Assembly (NCBI GenBank): GCA_037833965.1
Contig: AP031355.1
Coordinates: 19,307,501-19,371,500 of the forward strand
Direction: 5' to 3'
Length of the DNA stretch: 64,000 bases
Source of the DNA: Marchantia polymorpha subsp. ruderalis
Lineage: Eukaryota; Streptophyta; Marchantiopsida; Marchantiales; Marchantiaceae
Under the pieces are notes generated by a model. The model was given only the letters and a program-made list of their open reading frames with translations, was not told the DNA's origin and searched no databases. Position 1 is the first letter of the stretch, and each line of letters starts with the position of its first letter. This document shows positions 1 through 11,249 of the stretch, in pieces. The translations under genes and the position numbers were made by a program.

Positions 1-788
1 TTTTTGGGCAACGTTACAGGGGAGCCATACATTCTTCAGACCAATGTCTTCGTCGAGGGAGACGGCTATCGAGAACAGGGTATCTATCTCTGGTTCGATC
101 CCACGGCTGACTATCATGACTACGGCTTCGTCTGGAACCACGAGCTCATTCTGTAAGCTCTTCGAACTTCCTCTGGCCTGATTGGCTACTTTCATACTCA
201 ACTGATGCGCTGAGCAATCTGCCAACTTTGGCCTTGCGTTTAGTTCGATTCTTGAAGATCCGGACACTCTAGAATGGCTCGGCTGCAAGAGCAGCTATTA
301 GAGGGCCAAGGCAACTGCAGCACTGATGAGTTTGAGTTGTTTCCAGCTTCACGGTGGACAGCCGCGTGATCCGAGTTTTCCACAATGCCAAGGACCTCGG
401 AATTCCATACTTCGAGTATCAGCCAATGTACATTTACTCCAGCATCTGGAATGGAGAGGAGTGGGCCACTTGCGGGGGTACCGTGAAGCCAGACTGGACC
501 CAGCAACCTTTCGTTGCATCATATACAGCTTTCAATGTCTCGAACGCTTGTTCAGTGCAAAGCCTCTCGGGAGAACAAGCCATGAACTCGTGCTACGAGA
601 AGTTGCATCAAAGTTCCTACGGTCAGGACCCAAACCTTGCCCTTTCCCAGAAGCAAATCGATGACCTTCGATGGATTAGGAAAAATTATCTAATCTACGA
701 CTACTGCAAAACAACGGTGCACGAGAAGATTGAAGGTGTGAAGAGCGAGTTCAAGCTCGCTCCCGAGTGTTCGAGAAACTGGCCTTGA
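1..788 (+). CDS. Xyloglucan endotransglucosylase/hydrolase, 5' part outside window (XTH-1)
   Basis: This is the 3' half of an XTH (glycoside hydrolase family 16), an apoplastic enzyme that cuts xyloglucan and rejoins or hydrolyses it. Two exons are visible, 1-152 and 347-788, joined by a GT-AG intron at 153-346. The window opens at [10 protein letters not shown], just after the catalytic ExDxE motif, which must lie upstream. Next come the family motifs [32 protein letters not shown] and the C-terminal XET_C domain with [15 protein letters not shown] and the ending CSRNWP followed by TGA. In the three downstream paralogues the Gly of EQG is Arg. The splice phase matches those genes. It is the first member of a tandem array on the same strand. 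XTH assignment is secure; whether it favours transfer or hydrolysis cannot be read from the sequence. Confidence 0.9.
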
Positions 789-945
789 AATTTTGGCGAC
801 ATCCTTTTTAACCATCCATAAAAGATGGAAGCAGGAAAAATTATTTGAAACCACCCAAGTAGCTTCTTTAGTGTGATTATTTGGTCTCTCCCCTGTAGAT
901 TTTTTCCAATTGATCAACGCTGTACCTATTTTTGTCCGACAAGAC

Positions 946-951
946 AATAAA
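946..951 (+). promoter_or_regulatory. Candidate poly(A) signal of XTH-1
   Basis: An AATAAA hexamer lies about 160 nt after the XTH-1 stop codon, a normal distance for a plant 3' end. Based on position and motif only. Confidence 0.4.
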
Positions 952-959
952 ACGTGGCT

Positions 960-3830
960 AATATGGCCAGAATTTATTTGCATATCTTAAACTTTTTCCT
1001 CTCTATTCACTTGAAATTCAATTCCGACTCCTCCAGAGGTGAAAATAAATGGAACAAATCCCGCTGTTTCTCTCTACACCTGTCTTGAATAACAGTCGTA
1101 CAATCTATGGCCGCAAGATACCAAGCAAGACGGGTCACATTCAGCTTAGAGGAGAAATGCTTCTAGTGGCATCAAGATTAGAGTATTTGATTATACTACT
1201 AATCTTGAATTATTGCTAAATAAATCAAACCCGGGTACCCAAAGTATCAAAGTTTGAAAAACACACGACAATTCATTCATTGACCAGGAAAAATATACTA
1301 AATACCTCTCCCTGACTAGTGCTTAGTGCACTAGAACGATGAATAATGACATCTCTCGTGTAACAAACTTAACTATAAATCAATATCTGGAGTAAATAAT
1401 ATAAATTCTCCATATTTATTTTATGAACTAGTCTAATCTTTTGATATCTTGTAAATGTAACAAACACATGCTCTTCATATTCTATATTACCTCCTTAACA
1501 TACATACAAATCGATACACTCCTGTAAATATTTGATCATCTTACTTACTCACTTCTTTAACGTGCAATATATGAACATGAAAATACTTGCAAGTAAAAAC
1601 CTTTGTTCACAAGAAACAAACCTAGAATTCACATGAAGTTGAATACATGACAATGCATATACTTGCGATTACTAGGTGTGACATTATCAAATTTCGACTA
1701 TCCTAATGTAGTCACATATTTTATATTACTATTGTGCCTACATATTATTACTGTCTATGTTACTTGTTTGATCAAAGATATGTGCTGGTTAGTAGAGAAG
1801 TAGAGAGCAGCTAGTTATACCTCAATTTACGCTAATTATACCTCATACTAATTGTAGTTAAGGACAACAGGTTTTTTCTAGTGGTAACACACAAGATAAA
1901 TTCCCTTGATAGCTCTATTTTTCTTGTTGCCAACCATGCGTTTGTGTTTAATCATGACGGGTTAGCCCTGACTTAACGTCAAATCTTGCACTGCCGATAG
2001 TTGTGTGGGAGAACTCTGGCGGTGGTGGAGAGAACTTGTTCATTTTGAAATGAGATTACTCAGACCAATCATAGACTTATTTTCTTTAGCAATTTATATA
2101 ATTTTTGCAGTATGAGCAAGCATGGTTATAGTAGTCACTACTTTAAATAACCTAAATATTGTTATTTTAATCTACTCAAAAAAATTACTTTAGTCTCCTC
2201 AAAAACGTTAATTTAGGTTAATTTAGTGTACTTAAAAAGTCAATTTAGGCTAATATAATCTACTTAAAAGTTAATTGAAGTCAATTTAGGCTCTAAAAAT
2301 TTAATTTAAGTTAATTAAATCTCTACGTTTTTTTTCATTTAAAAGATTTTACCTTAATTTACCTTAAAATAAAAAAAAATTTACCTTAAAAAATTCGTCA
2401 ATTCTGCATAAATGTGCAATCCCCATTGGTTGCAACATATAGTCGCCAAATCACATCCAATTTAATTTAGGCGCCTAATCACAAGACAGTTTAGATAATT
2501 TAGGCAATCGTATATACAGTCGCCTAATACAACCTTACCTGAGTATTGAGTATGAGAGATAACTAGAATAAACTGAGGAATAAATAAAGACTCCCAAGAA
2601 GTATATATGGAAATGAAGTGAAAGTTTCTAAACTGAAGAGCATACCACATTTGCCATTTAGAAATGTGGGTATTGACAAGCTTTGCCCCATAAAAAGGGC
2701 CGGAGTTCTATAATATTAGAAGTGTAAGGAAGTGATGAAGGTGGATACGGTAGTTGCGGTACAATTTCTACGTATCATATACTGCATGGGCTTGAGTTAG
2801 CGTCTGCTCACGGAAAGGCAAAGGACTATCGTCACAATATACTGAAGTCGAAGGTTTGTAGGCCTATGAGCAGAACGCATATTCCAAAAACAATTTAAAG
2901 GAATTTTAAAACGAATGTGAGCAGCTGTGCTCGCAGAATGTTCTCGCGTTTGGTAATCATTTGTAAGAACACTATGTAGAGCTCGACACAGTCAAGGACA
3001 AATCGTCTTCAAAAAGCCATCCGGAAGGCAGGAAATTGCACTGTAGAGTGTCTCCAGCCCTTCAACATTCCAGTATAACTGCCATAAGTTACTCCTGAAC
3101 CCAACTAATTAATTCAAGTTTAGGAATGTAAACGAGTTTTTGTAACATCACATCGGTAGATATATGCGTTCTTTTGGCGCTCGTGACTTTTCAGACTTCC
3201 ACACTACACTCCCAATCCAAATGCCAGCCAACTAGTTGCAAATTCACGGAATGATGTCGTTTGGAGTGACGTATCTGCGAATCAACCGCAAGGACAGAAG
3301 ATCCTCAGTGCCTTATGTTGGACTTGATTTGTATGTATGAAAGTTCTCTCCAGATCCAGAGGAGAGATTGGTCCGTAAGCAATTTCTATATTAATTATGT
3401 ATTGAAAACCTTTCCTTCGATTGTATGCGGTTCTCAGATAAAAGTGGTAAATAAAAAAGCTGTAAATGAAGGTTGCTCCAGATCCAGGGTTCGCGCATGC
3501 TCCAGATCCAGTCATGGTATGCGGCAGCTGAAAATTTCCAGAAATCAGAACAACGTAAAGGAGACAAAACGACAGCTACTCTTAGATCTGAGTATCGGGT
3601 AAAAATAGAGCTAACGTAGTTTTCGTCTTTAGATCAGATCCGCCCCTAAGAACTTGGGGTCCCTTACTCTCCGGTGAGGGATTTGTACCTCGAGTTGTAT
3701 ACAGGACAGCCAAGAATAATCAATCCGGAGAACTCGCTTTCACAGTGTCGACTTGATCCTCTAACGGAACGCTAGCTAGCTAGCTACTCAGCATCCTCCT
3801 TCCCTCGTCGCTGTCGGTTCTCGATCGCTG
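960..3830. other. Intergenic region between XTH-1 and XTH-2
   Basis: No gene is supported here; all ORFs are short and without recognisable motifs. Positions 2130-2400 are low-complexity AT-rich sequence with many variants of ttaatttagg. A short direct repeat, gctccagatccag, occurs twice near 3474-3512. The last few hundred bases probably hold the XTH-2 promoter. Confidence 0.5.
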
Positions 3831-3835
3831 CAGAG

Positions 3836-3843
3836 TATTTAAG
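3836..3843 (+). promoter_or_regulatory. Candidate TATA box of XTH-2
   Basis: The sequence tatttaag sits in a more GC-rich stretch about 260 nt upstream of the XTH-2 ATG at 4103. Transcription starting about 30 nt downstream would give a leader of about 235 nt. Inferred from motif and position only. Confidence 0.35.
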
Positions 3844-4102
3844 CTGCTGCGTTGCAAGAACTTAACACCATTCACGACTTTCTATTCTCTCTCGATCTAC
3901 TTCAGTGGCATCTAGTTCGAGAAGAGAGTGGGAGTTGTAGTAGCGCTATACATACCATCAACCGCCACTTTGTAGTCGACAACATTAGACAAGTCTTCAC
4001 GCCATTTTAGTACCAGGCACACTAAGCAATTGCTTCGCTGCAGATCAGGACATTACCATTGACTCTCGTCAGTAATTTCATCTCTTTTGATACTGAAAGA
4101 AG

Positions 4103-5618
4103 ATGAAGCCCTTATCAATTCTGGTTTGCGTTATAGTACTTTTTAGCTCGGTCGCTCATGCGTCCAAATTTTGGGATGACTTTTTTGTAAATTTTGGAGG
4201 CATGAACGTCAAGTATCCCGGTAGAGACACAGGCAGCACTGTACAACTTGGTCTTACCAACCGAACCGGTAAGTTGATACTTCTCAAGTTTAGCGGCTGA
4301 TGTCACTGTCACAAGCTCCTGAGTAATCGTTTGTCCTGTTAATACTCTCTTTACGATGTATCGTCGACTGATTATGGATAGAAGCTAGCATTCTAGAGTA
4401 CGTGGTTGATAAGGGTGTGTATGCCAAATAGGTGTTCGGTCGCTGATTCCTGGATGATCTGTCTGGAACTTAGGATCTGGATTTCGATCAAAGTATCCGT
4501 ATTTGTACGGCCATCTTTCTATGAAAGTCAAACTGGTGGGAAACAACTCCGCCGGTACCGTGACGTCGTACTATGTAAGTAGCTTGTTGCAAATTGGTTT
4601 CAGTTCTCTCCATGAGTAGAATGATTATGGGATCATTACATCTGCAGGTACACGTTCATTTTGAGAAACAACATACATTCTTGTACCACACATTGCAGAT
4701 ACTTGCGTGTTGGCCCTCCGGGTACAATACCCATAACTTCATGGCTCTACTTGACTACAGCTCCTGATTCAGATGTGCAGCTGAGTGATTCATTCATTGT
4801 TGTCTTTGCAGATGGCTTCAGTGTACAAGAAATGGTGTGAACTCGACTTCGAGTTTCTGGGAAATGTTTCAGGGCAGCCATACATTCTTCAAACCAATGT
4901 CTTTGCTCTCGGAGAAGGCAATAGGGAACAGCGTATTTTTCTGTGGTTTGATCCTACGGCTGACTTTCATGACTACGGCATTCTGTGGAATCAAAACCTC
5001 ATTCTGTAAGTGCTGGATACTGAATTTGAAGAATTTCAAGCCATCCCATCTGATGAGATGCTTTCAGACGAGTTCCATGCAAGTTTCTTGGCTATGATTC
5101 CCTAAGTGTCAACCGCCCGACTCCTCGCCATTGAACCTCGTTATTGCGCATCATTATACTAACGATGACCCCAACTTGAATGCTGCAGGTTTTTGGTGGA
5201 CAATCGGGTCATCCGAGTCTTCCATAATTCCAAGGACCTCGGAATTCCATACCTGGAATATCAACCAATGTACATCTACTCTAGCATCTGGAACGGGGAG
5301 TCGTGGGCGACTCGTGGAGGTCGTGTGAAAACAGACTGGAGTCAGCAACCTTTCCTTGCATCGTACACTGCTTTCAACGTTTCGAACGCCTGCGTGGTCA
5401 AGAGCGTCACAAATTCTACCCGATGGAGCAGCTCGCACAATTGTTACAGGCAGTTGTATAGGAGTCCATACGGTAGGGCTCCCAACCTCAACTTGACGCA
5501 AACTCAAATCGACGACCTCCGATGGATTCAAAAGGGATTTGTGATCTACGACTACTGCACAGATTTGAAGAGGTTCAAGGGTGTGGCTCCTCCAGAGTGT
5601 GCCAGGAACTGGCCTTAG
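4103..5618 (+). CDS. Xyloglucan endotransglucosylase/hydrolase (XTH-2)
   Basis: Complete XTH of 296 residues (GH16 family; cuts and re-ligates wall xyloglucan). Exons are 4103-4268, 4474-4574, 4812-5005 and 5189-5618; all junctions are GT-AG and keep one frame. The first ATG begins a clear signal peptide (about 20 residues, ending SSVAHA), so the protein is secreted. After it come [30 protein letters not shown] and [10 protein letters not shown]. Catalytic motif: E99-L-D101-F-E103, where E99 should be the nucleophile and E103 the acid/base, followed by an N-glycosylation sequon at N107 (NVS) typical of the family. The C-terminal XET_C domain has [15 protein letters not shown] and ends PPECARNWP. 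Residues just before E99 are Trp-Cys where most XTHs have His-Asp. Length and intron plan match XTH-3. Family is certain; biological role among paralogues is unknown. Confidence 0.95.
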
Positions 5619-6711
5619 ACTTTCAGAAGGTTATATTCATTCCCACATGCTCACCACTAAACTATTTTCAGTGGACAGCACTGCTAAGATGATCTTCGAT
5701 GATCGAATAATCGAATGATCATGTGAACCAGCCAAGGTTTTTTATTTCTTTCTCTAAGTTCCTAGAGATGACAGGACCAGGAGAAGCATTGAACCTTTTT
5801 TCTTGAAAGAGTGGCTGTGTCAGACTTATTGGTATGAACTACATAGACTCACGACCTTGGCATTCTACCGGATATCGATCAGAATGTCTCACTTATTAGG
5901 ATTCGATGGCAGGGAGCTCGGTAGGTCGCTGATGTACAAGCCAGAGACTGATTGGAAAAACTAATTAATTAGGTGAGGAAGCAGCTTATCGACGGCAGCT
6001 CTAGTTGATAGTGGATTTCTGTTTCCAAGCTAGATGACCTTTTTGTTACAGGGAAAAATAGCAATGCAGAGTATCTGGACAGACATTGGTGCATAGAGTT
6101 GATAAAAACACAATTTAATTAGCTTTTGAGTGATATATTACTCGTAGGATGGGTAGGATACTCTTTGAAAGTATGCTCCTGCATACGTTCTTTTTCTAAG
6201 TGGGTTTCGGTTGTCATTCTTGTCCTCAAAGACCGATTTTGAAATTGTTCGAAGCCGGTTGTGGCCATTTTTTGTCACGTGACTTCTTGTTTCCACGTGC
6301 AGTAATTTATGATTTTCATTTCGTCAAAAATTGGTTGCAATGCTGTCAACATGATCTTTTAAGTGCTCAGTGATTCCAGTTTCCACCCGTATACTTCATG
6401 TCCAAGCATGCTCCATCGGTTTCGGGTTTCAAAAAAGCTCACGGGCTTTCGATCTCAAGGACAGCATCCATCACGAGTTCGAGACTCTTATTTCGATCGA
6501 GTCTCCTTGGACCTTGTGTTCCATTGTTTTGAAGCGACTAGCTCTGTCTGTCGAAGACATTCATGACCTCATTCTATGTAGACTCATGGCTGTGGACGTA
6601 CGTTTATCACGAAAATTTCCAGGCCTGTACGAGTAAGAATAGGCCCGTAGTTACGCTTCCATCCTAGGAAAGTATTCTTAAGTTAAAAAAAATCAGAAAT
6701 TTGTGCAGCTC

Positions 6712-6770
6712 CACTTGGGCGGCTGAACTTCCTAAATCGTTAAGAAATAGGAATCTCAGCCGCCCAAGTG
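6712..6770. repeat. Hairpin-forming inverted repeat
   Basis: Arms cacttgggcggctga (6712-6726) and tcagccgcccaagtg (6756-6770) are perfect 15-nt reverse complements. Inside them ttccta (6729-6734) pairs with taggaa (6748-6753), extending the stem across small internal loops. A transcript of either strand would fold into a hairpin of about 59 nt. It could be a small RNA precursor, the end of a small element, or chance; no expression evidence is visible. Confidence 0.6.
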
Positions 6771-8865
6771 CTTGATACCGCAGTCTGCGAGGCATAAAGA
6801 TTGTGTGTTAATACTCAATAGTAGATTTGATCTAAATTAAGGCTCACAAAATGTTGGACATGATTGTACGTATCTGAAGCTATTGGTATTGGGGTGGCAC
6901 CAATTCATGCTTATTACGTAGGACTATTAACTGATAAGAACCCGGACTTAGTAGCAGATAGGCTTACGGATCATAAAGCATATCTTTTGAGTCCGGAAGT
7001 CTTGACAGTGTTGGATCTCCATCTCCGGCCTTCTATCCGATGTAGTGGTGTTTAGAATGTATGAAGATTTTCGTATGAGGCATTCCGTGATTTGTGCAAA
7101 GATTAGTCTCAAATCTTTGCTTTCATGTCGTAGTAGTCGAAGAGTTCGGGTCAGGTGGTCTGGAAGCACCTCTAAAGTACTAAGAGGTGAAAGAGTCAAT
7201 GTCCGTGTTATATGTAAGACTTTTTCTTTCCGGACCGCATTTACCTCAATAATACAGTGCTAATATACTGCTAGTCGTGCATTTTTTATTTCCAGTTATA
7301 CCGGATTTATTACATCTCGACAAGGGAGGAGACAAATAGAAGCGGTACGGGCAAAAAAAGGACCGTAATCAATACTTAATTGTATCACTTCAACCTCGAT
7401 TATCAAGGGGAACAAAAATCAAGTAGAACACATCATATTTGTAGAGTCACAAACACTTTGCTTGAAGTAGTACGTAGAATAAATGAATTTTTAAAATCTC
7501 AGTCGCGGATTTCTTAGTACCTGGGACTCACCGCATCCTCGGAACGTTCTCCACATTAGCTGCGACATACTGACACGGTATACCGTGCAGTCAGTGGCAT
7601 CTAGAATACAGAAGGTGTACAGAATAGGGCGACGTGATGAGTCTAGTACCTCCGTTCGACAGGACAAAGTTCATCTGTCTGTGCTCTCGCCTGAATTTCG
7701 ACAGCTTGTCTTAGCATCTACACCATGCGAACGCGGCGTGGAAGTCAGCGGCCGAGTAGATGACCAATAAAAAAAGCCCGTTCTTAGCATCTTTCAGGTT
7801 TCTGCTCCGAGCTTGCGCAGCATGAAGCTTATCTTGTTTCACTCGGCGGACCACTTGCCAAGTCTTGCAACGTGATACATAATACCTTCCCCTTACTTAT
7901 CAAGCCTTTTTCATTCCCCTTGATTATTTATTTTTGTCTTGTGCTCTCACATGTCCCTTCTGAGCACTCGTGGACGTAATATTCGATTCCATTGAGCACC
8001 CTTTTCGGCATCGAGGTGATTTCGGCTATTTAACAGTGCGATCTGGTCGAACTCCATATCGAAACTTCCAAAGTTCTTCATGCAGCCCTTCACCTATTAA
8101 CATGTCTGTGCGTTCAAACACTCAGATGAGAACCGTTTCCGCGCTTTTAATTAAACTGAACAATAGGGTGTGTAGACTGAACGCTATGGATCTGCCTCCT
8201 ATAATACAACACTTCAGCTGTCATGCAGGACCTTAATCAGTGTGAGACTAAAAATACCACATTGTACCTTGGATCCAGCTTACAGTGATCTTGCTAACAT
8301 ACGAACGTGAGGATGTCGGGTGCAATTATTCTGTCCTATCCCTGTTTGCCAAAGACTGAGCTTCTCTGATCCTTGTTCAATGGATCAAAGATGCTCAATC
8401 ATTTGGCTGGAGCTTCCGGATTAGCAATGGTTTCTGAATATAAAACACCTCATCTGAAATACTTTTCCTGCTCATCATGCCAACCTTGCATTCAGCTTGG
8501 ACATACAGCTCCAAATCGGTCATAGACTGCGAAATCTGAGACATAATCACATTTGCTACACATCTCAAACTCAGCATTATGGTTCCACTCTGGATACATC
8601 TGAGTTTGATCGTAAACATTCAGGACATCAGCTGAAACTAAAATTAGAAGTGTACACTGGACGTCCTCATGAGGTACTTCAGGTATGAGGTACTAAATGA
8701 GCCGTTTTTAGCACATGTGCTGTTCGCAATCCAGTTTTCTAGATCTCTTCCGTTTCCCATTGAGGAAAATCCATGACCAGACTAAGAAGATCTAGAACCT
8801 TTAATAAACTGAACCAAGTTACAAATGTTTTTGCTTCCTCCCCTAGGCTCGTCGTGGAGCTGAAG

Positions 8866-8923
8866 GGAATCCAGATTTCATTTCTCATCAAACATGCGGC
8901 ATGTTTGATGAAATCTGGATTCC
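8866..8923. repeat. Long hairpin-forming inverted repeat
   Basis: Positions 8866-8881 (ggaatccagatttcat) are the exact reverse complement of 8908-8923, and 8886-8897 (catcaaacatgc) of 8899-8910. Together they form a stem of about 25-28 bp with one small asymmetric bulge and almost no loop. Such a tight fold is cruciform-like and may be the product of fold-back template switching. Confidence 0.65.
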
Positions 8924-9676
8924 AGCATGTTACATGCCGTATACTGCACAGCAATCCATGGGGCCGATCAGAATGATGCAGTAATACTTCTGTTTCCATC
9001 AAAGACACTACTTAGTGTTTTCTTTATATCCTCATTTTTAATGTAATTAACTCCGTATCATTGATATGGAGGTGTTCATTAGCGAAAGAGCATCCCAAAA
9101 ACAGGTCTGTCTGTTTTGTGAATATGAGAATCTTCCCTTTCACTTTCGCAGTTCCCTTTGACTTAGTCACTGCGGGTGTGCCCTATCTGAATATGAGTGT
9201 TGGTGATTCTTGATCTCGTAACAATTTCATGCATTTAAAGTCCACAGTGGCCACGGGAAGTCAGGCTGGAGACTTGAACGCTCATTGTGGAATAGCCTCT
9301 GGTTCTACGGTAGCTAGTACTTTATGCGCCTTCCTCCCTCACATATTGCCTAAGATTTTCTACAGGTGTAGGTTAAGTTCTACAGGAAATATGGAAAAAT
9401 TCTATGAAAAATCCACGATTGTGGACGCGCTTTGAACATGAACTGCCGCTCGATAGATTCGGAGCTTCGTCGGACCAGCTTTGCTTATGTACTATGAGGA
9501 TGCTTAATCATGTTATACAAGTCTGGGTTTTAATCACTGGCATCATTCGAGTTCCTCGTCTCTCGACCGCTATCCTCAGAGGGAGGGTAGAGTTGTAACT
9601 GACACCCATCTGCACTTCCTGACAGATTAAGATCCTCAACCTATATTTGTAGTGACTGGAGTCAAATCTATGCAAG

Positions 9677-11249
9677 ATGAGGCTTCTGTTCGAAGTACTC
9701 TGCTTCAGTTCACTTTTCCTCTCAGCTGCACAGGCGTATACATTTTGGGATGATTTCTATGTGTTTTTTGGTGGCGTGAACGTACACTTTCCTGGCAATG
9801 TGACAGGGAACACCGTGGAACTGGGACTTACTAACAAAACTGGTACTTGTTCGGATTCAGACACTGGACTTACACTCATTTCGCTGGAATTTATGGTTGC
9901 AGGCTCGATGGTTAAACAAAAATTGCCAATGGTCGATACCGGATTTGTAATGTTCCTGGATTAATACTAAAATTAACTTCATCTTGAAGTTCATTATTGT
10001 CGATTCTTTGTTAATGTCAGCTCACCAAGTTTTCTACTCTATTAGGATCTGGTTTTCGATCCAAATACCCTTATCTGTATGGCCAACTCTCGATGAAGGT
10101 GAAACTTGTGGGAGGCAACTCCGCCGGAACTGTCACTTCTTTCTATGTAAGTGACCTTACAGAAGTCAGGCTCTTTTCTTCGTAACTTAAAAGTCGTCTC
10201 CCAACTTGAAGACAATTTTTAGAGTATTTGCTAGATCTGAACTTCCGATGGCACAGTGAAAATACAATACAAGTACAATACAGTGAGTACGAAAACAGCT
10301 GTTTAATAACAAATCAAAACTTGCAAAGTTATTATCCTATTGCATGTCTGAAATAGGATAATATCTATTGCAGACATGCAATACGTATTTAATCGGTTCG
10401 CAATTTCAGGTACGCTCGACATACAAGAACTGGTGTGAACTCGACTTCGAGTTTTTGGGCAATGTTTCAGGGCAGCCTTACATTCTGCAAACCAACGTTT
10501 TCACTCTAGGACAGGGCCATAGAGAGCAACGCATATTTCTTTGGTTTGATCCTACAGCGGACTTCCATGAATACGGCATTCTTTGGAACCAAAAGCTCGT
10601 ATTGTGAGTGATGAAAACTAAACTTATAGCCTCAAATTTGTGCTTTGACCGTTTATTGTTGACCTTTCTGAAATACACAGACCTCTGGCTCTGCTGTCGA
10701 CACAACGCGCTAAGCCTTGGTATATAACATTGTATGCTTCGAGTAAGAATCGGGACCGCTCACGGATCAGAGCACAGACCCTCGGATACAAGTGTAAACA
10801 TTCTCTCCTTGGCTGCTCTCAGGTTTCTGGTCGACAACCGTGTCGTCCGAGTCTTCCACAATGCCAAGGACCTTGGGGTCCCATATCTGGAGTATCAGCC
10901 TATGTACATCTACACCAGCATCTGGAACGGAGACTCGTGGGCCACTCGTGGAGGTCGCGTGAAAACAGACTGGAATCAGCAACCTTTTGTTGCATCGTAC
11001 ACAGGTTTCAACGTTTCGAATGCTTGTGCAGTTAAGAACGTCGTCGGACCTAGATTCATCAACACCTATAACTGTTACAGAAAATTGTACAGGAGCCCAT
11101 ACGGTCAGGGCCCCAACCTCCAGCTATCGCAATCTCAGATTGCTGATCTGAGGTGGATTCAGAAAGGCTTTCTAGTGTATGACTACTGCACAGATGTCAA
11201 TAGATTCCCAGGGAAGGTGTATCCAGAGTGTGTAAGGAACTGGCCTTGA
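9677..11249 (+). CDS. Xyloglucan endotransglucosylase/hydrolase (XTH-3)
   Basis: Complete XTH of 295 residues. Exons are 9677-9842, 10046-10146, 10410-10603 and 10823-11249; the first three have exactly the lengths seen in XTH-2. The third donor is gtgagt; all acceptors are AG. Another ATG at 9670 is out of frame, so 9677 is chosen because it opens the signal peptide (ends FLSAAQA, about 21 residues). The mature start is [20 protein letters not shown]. The catalytic motif is E99-L-D101-F-E103 in the [11 protein letters not shown] context, with the NVS glycosylation sequon next. The C-terminal XET_C region has [15 protein letters not shown], two Cys pairs and the ending PECVRNWP followed by TGA. 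Intron 2 contains interlocked inverted repeats just before its acceptor. The role should be wall xyloglucan remodelling, with activity type not predictable. Confidence 0.95.
10338..10383. repeat. Interlocked inverted repeats in XTH-3 intron 2
   Basis: Segment A, attatcctatt (10331-10341), pairs with aataggataat (10352-10362). Segment B, tattgcatgtctg (10338-10350), pairs with cagacatgcaata (10371-10383). The order A-B-A'-B' means the two stems exclude one another or form a pseudoknot. The structure ends 26 nt before the splice acceptor at 10409. Confidence 0.6.

Larger units (their letters stand above)
5619..9676. other. Intergenic region between XTH-2 and XTH-3
   Basis: Four kilobases with no supported coding gene; the ORFs at 6370-6636, 7045-7263 and 7970-8236 show no domain and no convincing splice context. 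Two strong hairpins lie inside (6712-6770 and 8866-8923), listed separately. The sequence just upstream of 9677 (cctatatttg near 9641) is AT-rich but too close to the ATG to be a confident TATA box. Confidence 0.5.

Noticed and set aside
3771-3786. ctagctagctagcta run upstream of XTH-2
   Set aside because: Simple tetranucleotide repeat; no evidence of function.
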